From JAXMHQ01 sp046346665 (GTDB lineage: Bacteria > Verrucomicrobiota > Verrucomicrobiia > Limisphaerales > JAXMHQ01), in the NCBI GenBank assembly GCA_046346665.1, contig JAXMHQ010000009.1, positions 62,001-126,000 on the forward strand: a DNA stretch of 64,000 nucleotides. The letters run 5' to 3'. Numbering within the stretch: position 1 is the stretch's first letter; every line of letters begins with the position of its first letter. Made by a program: the position numbers and the translations under genes. Positions 60,101 to 64,000 of this stretch are shown piece after piece. The notes below the pieces were generated by a model. It saw only the letters and a program-made list of their open reading frames with translations, had not been told where the DNA came from and made no database searches.

Positions 60101-61504
60101 GCGGTGGACGTCGATCTTTTCGGCCGCGAGCCATTCTACGCCCGAGGTGAATCCGAACGCGCCGCTGGAACTGGCCAGTGCGCTGAGCCGGTTTCGCAGC
60201 AGCGACCACTCCCGCCCGCGCCGCGCCAGCCGGTCGTTGTCGTGGGTCTCGCTGTAATGCACCAGCAACCCCGTCTGGCCCGCCTGGCGCAGGCTGTGAT
60301 CCAGGTAACCCGCCACCTGTTGGGGCGAGAAATTCTGAAACAATTCGGAGTAGGCCCACTGCATGCCGCCCTCCGTGAGCAGCGTCCGGGTGGTTTCCCA
60401 CGCGCCGCCCAGGCCTTCCAGCAGGAAAATCGTTTCGGGATATTCCTCCTGAACCCGCGCCACAATGTATTGCCAGGCAGGCGCCGGAACCTGGTATCCC
60501 GCATCGCACCGGAATCCGTCCACCCCGCGGCGGCACCAGGTCAGGAACGCCTCCGCCAACTGATCCCATAACGCCACGTCGTCGTGCCTCAATTCCACCA
60601 GGTCCTCCCACACCACACCCCACGCGCCCGGGCTGGCGAAGGTGCCGTCCGGGTTGCGAACAAATTGTTCCGGATGATTCTCCTGCAGCGTCGACCCCCA
60701 CCCCGTGTGGTTGATCACCATGTCCAGGAACACCCTCCCGCCTGCCCGATGCATGGCCTCCGTCAGCTCGCGAAATTGATCCTGCCCCGTCGTGCGCTTG
60801 TCGAAAACCACCAGCGCCGGATCGATCGCCGCCAGGTCCAGTGCCGCGTAAGGGCTCCCGAACCGTCCGAAGCGCGCGTAAGTCGACGGCGTCGGATTCA
60901 CCGGCAGCAAATGCAATATCCGGCAGCCGAGCGTCCCCACAATGTGCGGCACAATCGCCGTCACATCCCGCAACTTGCCCGAAGGCGGAATCACCGCGTA
61001 ACCCTGCTTTTCCAGCGCCTGCAGTTGCGCCTCCGCGCCGTCGGAAGACGTGCTGCGCGCGGCGCGACCGGGTCCGAGCAATCGCGGGAACGCGCAATAA
61101 ATCGTGTTCGCCGTCCGGTAAGCGTCGGGATGAACGCAAATTCCCACGTCCCCGCCCTCCGGCCAGTGTTGCCAGCCCTGCGGATCCAGCAGGAACGCCT
61201 TGGCGCGGAAATATCCGGGTTCAACCAGCGGCAGTTGAATCGACCAGCCGTTCGGGCCGGGTTGAAGCGGGAGATCCCGCCAGGACGCGCCGGCGAGGGC
61301 CGGGCCGCGCGTGTGGGCCCGGAGGATTTCGCGCCGGAGCATTTCGGCCCGGCCGAGATTCGTTCGAAGCAGGGCGCGCCAGCCCGCCGCCGGACTTCGC
61401 CCTGCCCGGTCGCGAAGTTCGAAGGTCACCTGGTCCCCGACGAAGCGCTGGACGCAGCTGCCGGGGCCTGGCGACATCATGGGCACCAACTGTCCAGTTG
61501 ACAT
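57152..61504 (-). CDS. Bifunctional glycogen-debranching-type protein: GH13 domain fused to amylo-alpha-1,6-glucosidase domain
   Basis: The ATG at 61504 (MSTGQLVPMMSPGPGS) gives 1450 residues; the frame extends into repeat DNA upstream. After an N-terminal beta domain (about 20-120), a GH13 barrel shows region I DMVINHTG (about 261-268), nucleophile GFRCDAGY (Asp334), acid/base FLLEGLGG (Glu363) and transition-state HDND (Asp422). The C-terminal third is a GDE_C/GH133-type (alpha/alpha)6 domain: WFLDWGRDSLICARGLL, GNDASNRDTSDAPLWFG and KPAYHNGTAWTWTFPVF. Size and order recall eukaryotic AGL (4-alpha-glucanotransferase plus 1,6-glucosidase). It probably trims branched glycogen in the cytoplasm. 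No other glycogen gene is adjacent. Confidence 0.88.
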   Translation of the reverse strand: MSTGQLVPMMSPGPGSCVQRFVGDQVTFELRDRAGRSPAAGWRALLRTNLGRAEMLRREILRAHTRGPALAGASWRDLPLQPGPNGWSIQLPLVEPGYFRAKAFLLDPQGWQHWPEGGDVGICVHPDAYRTANTIYCAFPRLLGPGRAARSTSSDGAEAQLQALEKQGYAVIPPSGKLRDVTAIVPHIVGTLGCRILHLLPVNPTPSTYARFGRFGSPYAALDLAAIDPALVVFDKRTTGQDQFRELTEAMHRAGGRVFLDMVINHTGWGSTLQENHPEQFVRNPDGTFASPGAWGVVWEDLVELRHDDVALWDQLAEAFLTWCRRGVDGFRCDAGYQVPAPAWQYIVARVQEEYPETIFLLEGLGGAWETTRTLLTEGGMQWAYSELFQNFSPQQVAGYLDHSLRQAGQTGLLVHYSETHDNDRLARRGREWSLLRNRLSALASSSGAFGFTSGVEWLAAEKIDVHRCTGLSWNNDSNIVPELARLNRVLAGNPCFFDGAQCRRLSSDASPVYALLRRSAEGADTLLVLVNTDAEHEQGLILDKAALRDAGLDRAPSEWIDLLGQPAPSTRVVDGLKTEIRLQPGAACCLSGRAQPAGLAGDDYRRARARAAWGLQALNRVLPVDQAGFDDWKKLAEIVDAGPAKFLAAAIRLKNSGVAGPLSDRLRKCLDEEIYPQVITWTPADRRRVTAVPPGHWLLIEDDFPFRAMLQRSAPGFGRQVESVLAGKRHIAVFGPDNEPGAAALLLERYAPEDGCLEAAVRFLQSDPAGALPRGFSGGRGDERALLTNGRGGMARLCVDLGRITSKYDCALGANLHPQFPVDRHVFAKRIRAWVNADGFISPLNRENLAAFRAGPPAAWDFVANAGDGRTVEISLRAAMIPGRNTVVLRFRRPAADQAAGIQLPVEAEVRLTVRVDMEDRNFHCETKRNAGAEAHFTSNTRELRSCLPDGRAAAGFEFTPAADRHFRAYTTDGQYRPQPEWCENIPHPVEQSRGQPGSGDAYSPGWFELPLPKGGEAVLILTAEESDPAPEACLPESPGAPQAGDAFEAHWRQAVDAFVVRRDSGKTVVAGYPWFLDWGRDSLICARGLLAAGRVEETREILLTFARFEQGGTLPNMIHGNDASNRDTSDAPLWFGVVCEDLAALGGEAEFLNTRVDPAGRTVRDILRSIAENYVRGTANGIRVDPDSALVWSPAHFTWMDTNFPAGTAREGYPVEIQALWVRLLRQLGRIDAPAAAARWKALAKQALESIERFFWIEDRGFYGDVLLAGPGVPAAKAVCSDALRSNALFLASLGIVQGARARRCVAAARQHLVIPGGLRSLAPLPVSVPLPVQGPNGLLNNPVEPYWGRYEGDEDTRRKPAYHNGTAWTWTFPVFCEALAAAWEASPEAVAAARAYLGSAAQWLERGCLGQIPEVLDGDAPHEPRGCDAQAWGATETLRVWKKLGAG

Positions 61505-61822
61505 CCCAAGTACCTTGGCAAGTTTGGATTGGAAAGCAATTCCGCAGTGGAGCGGAAGACTGCCACAGAGGCACCGAGCCCACGGAAAACCCCGGGTCAG
61601 TTTCGGCTCCGTGTGCTCTGTGCGCTCTGTGGCTCTGTGGCCAAAGCCCTTCGCAGTGCAGGAACGGGACACGAGTGTCCTCAAACCACGAATTCCGGCC
61701 ATCGGAAACTATTGAGGCCGAATGATCAGGACTTCGAAATCTGGCGAACATTTTGCTGTTATCGCGCTCGCCCGCCGCCGCAGTGCACCCCCACCTGCGG
61801 ACGGCTGTGCAATACGATACAG
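61505..61822. other. Repeat-rich gap between divergent genes
   Basis: The gap contains CACAGAG-type units on both strands (about 61553-61580 and 61612-61645), capable of pairing, and an AT-richer stretch nearer the TPR gene. It must hold promoters for both divergent genes, but I cannot place them reliably. Confidence 0.5.
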
Positions 61823-62683
61823 ATGGCAAATACGACTTTTAGTCCAGGCGAAGAAGCGCAACTGGCGCAGACGATCGAGATGTTTGAAGTCATCACCGAG
61901 TCGCAGCCCCAGGACTATCAGTCTCTCGAGATCCTCAAGGAAGCCTACTCCAAGCTCGGCCGCGAGCGGGACGTGATCAAAACCTCCAAGCGCATCGCGG
62001 AGGCCTACGTCCAGATGGGCCAGCTTTCCTCGGCGATCCTGGAATACGAAACCATCCTGCAGCGTTACCCGGACGACCCGGACGTGCAGCAGGCGCTGAA
62101 GAACATCGAGAGCAAGGCCAACAATTTCGCCGAGGAAGCCGTGCTGGCCGAAGCCGCCGCGTTCAAGGCCCCCGCCCCCGAACCCCCACGCAGCGCCAAA
62201 TCCCCCAGCAAAACATCCGCCGCGCCCCTCGTCGTCGAGGACGGTCGGCAGGCGATGTACAAAGCGTTCGTCGACGGCAAATTCATCACTTCGGGCGATT
62301 TCAACCTCTGCTGGGTCACACCCGATCTCTCCGGGCCGGTCACCGGCATCGCGGAACCGTTCGTTCAAATCCTGGCGGACAAGGGCGTGTTGCCCGTCGA
62401 AAAGGCTCTGAAAATTCTCACCGACAAATCCCGCACCGCCTTCCTGCCGCTCGAGAAATACGAAATCGACCTCGAGCTCGCGCGCGGATTTCCGGCCGAC
62501 GTCTGCCGGCGCTGGTGCGTGCTGCCGTTCGATCGCATGAGCAAGTCGGTCCTGGTGGCCACGGCGAACCCGTTCAACCAGCAGGCGGCCAAGGAACTCG
62601 CCGAAGCCACGCCGCACCGGCTGCTGTGGTATCTCACGCCGCCCGTCGAACTGGTGGCCAACCTCCGAAAAGCATTCCGGTAA
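61823..62683 (+). CDS. TPR protein with GspE N-terminal (MshEN-like) domain
   Basis: The ATG at 61823 (MANTTFSPGEEAQLAQTIEM) gives 286 residues. Tetratricopeptide-like helices cover about 14-100 (YQSLEILKEAYSKLGRERD, SSAILEYETILQRYPDDPDVQQAL). After an Ala/Pro-rich linker, the C-terminal half (about 175-286) resembles the type II secretion ATPase N-terminal fold: ILADKGVLPVEKALKIL, RGFPADVCRRWCVLPFDRMSKSVLVATANPFNQ. Such domains bind partner proteins or c-di-GMP. It ends 3 bp before the pilB-like gene and is certainly co-transcribed with it, so it is probably an accessory of the pilus or secretion motor. Confidence 0.75.
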   Translation: MANTTFSPGEEAQLAQTIEMFEVITESQPQDYQSLEILKEAYSKLGRERDVIKTSKRIAEAYVQMGQLSSAILEYETILQRYPDDPDVQQALKNIESKANNFAEEAVLAEAAAFKAPAPEPPRSAKSPSKTSAAPLVVEDGRQAMYKAFVDGKFITSGDFNLCWVTPDLSGPVTGIAEPFVQILADKGVLPVEKALKILTDKSRTAFLPLEKYEIDLELARGFPADVCRRWCVLPFDRMSKSVLVATANPFNQQAAKELAEATPHRLLWYLTPPVELVANLRKAFR

Positions 62684-62686
62684 CCC

Positions 62687-64000
62687 ATGCCTCCCGTTAA
62701 ATCATTTGGCGAACGCATCGCCGACGTGCTGGTGGAAGACGGCCTGTTGACCACCAAGCAGGTGGAGGAATTGCTCGAGCAGCAGAAAAAGGGCGGCACC
62801 CGGCTGCTCAAACTCATTCTCGAAAAAGCCTACGTCAGCGAGCAGGACATGGCCGTCTCCATGGGCCGCGTCCTCAACACGCCCCCCATCAACCTCGCCC
62901 GCATCGCCATCCCGCCCGACATCGCCGAGCTGCTCCCGAACGAACTCGCCCATAACCACAAAATCGTCCCCGTCTCGCGCCTCGAGAACAAACTGTTCAT
63001 CGCGATGGCCGACCCGCTCAACGTCCTCGCCATCGACGACGTCCGGCGCGTCACCCACCTCGAAGTCGCCCCGCTCATCGCTTCCGAAAAGGCGATCATC
63101 GACAAGCTCAACCAGCTCCAGTCCTCCAAAAACGGCAGCATGGAGGACATCATCGAGGACGCCAAAAAACAGGCGGAAGGCGAAGCGGCGGATGCCGACG
63201 AAAATATCGAGATTGCCAGGGAATCGGCCGAGGACGTCAACCTCGACCAGCTCGCCGCCTCCAGCGAGGAAGCCCCCGTCATCAAGCTCGCCAACCTCAT
63301 CCTCGTCCAGGCCATCAAGGACCGCGCCAGCGACATCCATATCGAACCCTTCGAGAAAAATGTCCGGCTCCGATACCGCATCGACGGCGCGCTCATGGAC
63401 GCGACCCCGCCGCCGAAGCAGATGCAGCTCGCCCTGGCGTCGCGCTTCAAAATCATGAGCAGCCTCGACATCGCCGAACGCCGCCTGCCCCAGGACGGGC
63501 GCATGCGCGTCAAGGTGAGCGGCAAGGATTACGACCTGCGCGTGTCAATCATGCCCACCGTGCACGGCGAAAAAATCGTGCTGCGCGTGCTCGACAAATC
63601 CAACCTGTCCGCCAGCCTCGACAAGCTCGGCCTCGACCCGGACACGTTCGGCCAGGTGAAAGCCGCGGTCGACGCGCCGCACGGGCTCATCCTCGTCACC
63701 GGCCCCACCGGCTCCGGCAAAACCACCACGCTCTATTCCGCGCTGAACGAACTCAATAACCCGGTCTACAACATCATCACCGTCGAAGACCCCGTCGAAT
63801 TCCAAATCCCCGGCATCAACCAGGTGCCCGTCAAAAAGGAAATCGGCCTCACCTTCGCCAACGCCCTCCGCTCCATCCTCCGCCAGGACCCCGACATCAT
63901 CATGATCGGGGAAATCCGCGACACCGAGACCGCCGAAATCGCCATCGAAGCCGCCCTCACCGGCCACCAGGTGCTCAGCACCATGCACTGTAACGACGCC
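62687..64000 (+). CDS. GspE/PilB-type pilus or secretion ATPase, 3' truncated by window end
   Basis: The ATG at 62687 opens MPPVKSFGERIADVLVEDGLLT, and the frame runs to the end of the window (438 codons seen; the family has about 560). The N-terminal MshEN/T2SSE_N domain (about 10-150) is followed by an acidic linker (EDIIEDAKKQAEGEAADADE) and the AAA+ core. The core has DIHIEPFEKNVRLRYRIDG, Walker A GPTGSGKTTT, the Asp box (TVEDPVEF) and Walker B IIMIGEIRDTETAEIA. The last residues seen (LTGHQVLSTMHCNDA) are the His-box. It powers type IV pilus assembly or type II secretion. The C-terminal zinc-binding region lies outside. Confidence 0.95.
   Translation, partial: MPPVKSFGERIADVLVEDGLLTTKQVEELLEQQKKGGTRLLKLILEKAYVSEQDMAVSMGRVLNTPPINLARIAIPPDIAELLPNELAHNHKIVPVSRLENKLFIAMADPLNVLAIDDVRRVTHLEVAPLIASEKAIIDKLNQLQSSKNGSMEDIIEDAKKQAEGEAADADENIEIARESAEDVNLDQLAASSEEAPVIKLANLILVQAIKDRASDIHIEPFEKNVRLRYRIDGALMDATPPPKQMQLALASRFKIMSSLDIAERRLPQDGRMRVKVSGKDYDLRVSIMPTVHGEKIVLRVLDKSNLSASLDKLGLDPDTFGQVKAAVDAPHGLILVTGPTGSGKTTTLYSALNELNNPVYNIITVEDPVEFQIPGINQVPVKKEIGLTFANALRSILRQDPDIIMIGEIRDTETAEIAIEAALTGHQVLSTMHCNDA

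Overview
The window is a GC-rich bacterial chromosome segment that reads most like Verrucomicrobiota. That placement is an inference. It rests on the very large secreted LTD/CotH and beta-helix proteins, a Tat-exported Gfo/Idh/MocA oxidoreductase, ArnT-like membrane proteins, and gaps filled with short tandem arrays and palindromic repeats. There is no rRNA gene; one tRNA-Asp is present. Both window edges cut genes: an NRPS C-terminus on the left and a pilB/gspE-type ATPase on the right.

Layout. 0-28 kb is mostly housekeeping and carbohydrate genes. In order they are: the NRPS end, glpK, a comM-like AAA+ protein, a membrane-anchored clan GH-A hydrolase, a secreted beta-helix protein, yhbY, a three-gene minus-strand operon (methyltransferase, APH-like kinase fused to a four-helix membrane domain, methyltransferase), recF, trpS, a 1358-residue LTD/CotH protein, an EamA transporter, kdsD overlapping a GH3 glycosidase, a BASS transporter, pheA and scpAB. 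28-38 kb carries tRNA-Asp, a lipoprotein, a YceI-like protein, a Tat-exported oxidoreductase, corA, an NtrB/NtrC-like pair and an ArnT-like glycosyltransferase. 38-43 kb is a compact hoxEFUYH operon for an NAD-linked group 3d-type [NiFe] hydrogenase, with no maturation genes in view. 43.2-44.0 kb is a higBA toxin-antitoxin module bracketed by perfect 15-bp inverted repeats, followed by a decayed outer-membrane gene.

The most distinctive locus is 44.8-55.1 kb. It is a dense plus-strand cluster of two circularly permuted ATP-grasp proteins (one fused to alpha-E), a separate alpha-E protein and three transglutaminase-fold proteins. This is a predicted amidoligase/peptidase system whose product is, to my knowledge, unknown. 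The DUF2126 gene in it is split by a single in-frame TAA. A membrane-anchored protein with a possible Cys-His-Asn NlpC/P60-like site converges on the cluster. The right end holds a DUF1232-like protein, an AGL-like GH13 plus amylo-1,6-glucosidase fusion, a TPR/GspE-N protein and pilB.

Repeats are the second theme. A composite element of exactly 101 bp (36-bp palindrome, 50-bp spacer, 15-mer) occurs in three copies with identical geometry, plus separate partial pieces. Seven-, eight- and ten-bp tandem arrays occupy many gaps and in places supply the last codons or stop of the adjoining gene. Several genes appear to be transcribed leaderless, with a -10-like hexamer 6-7 nt before the start codon.
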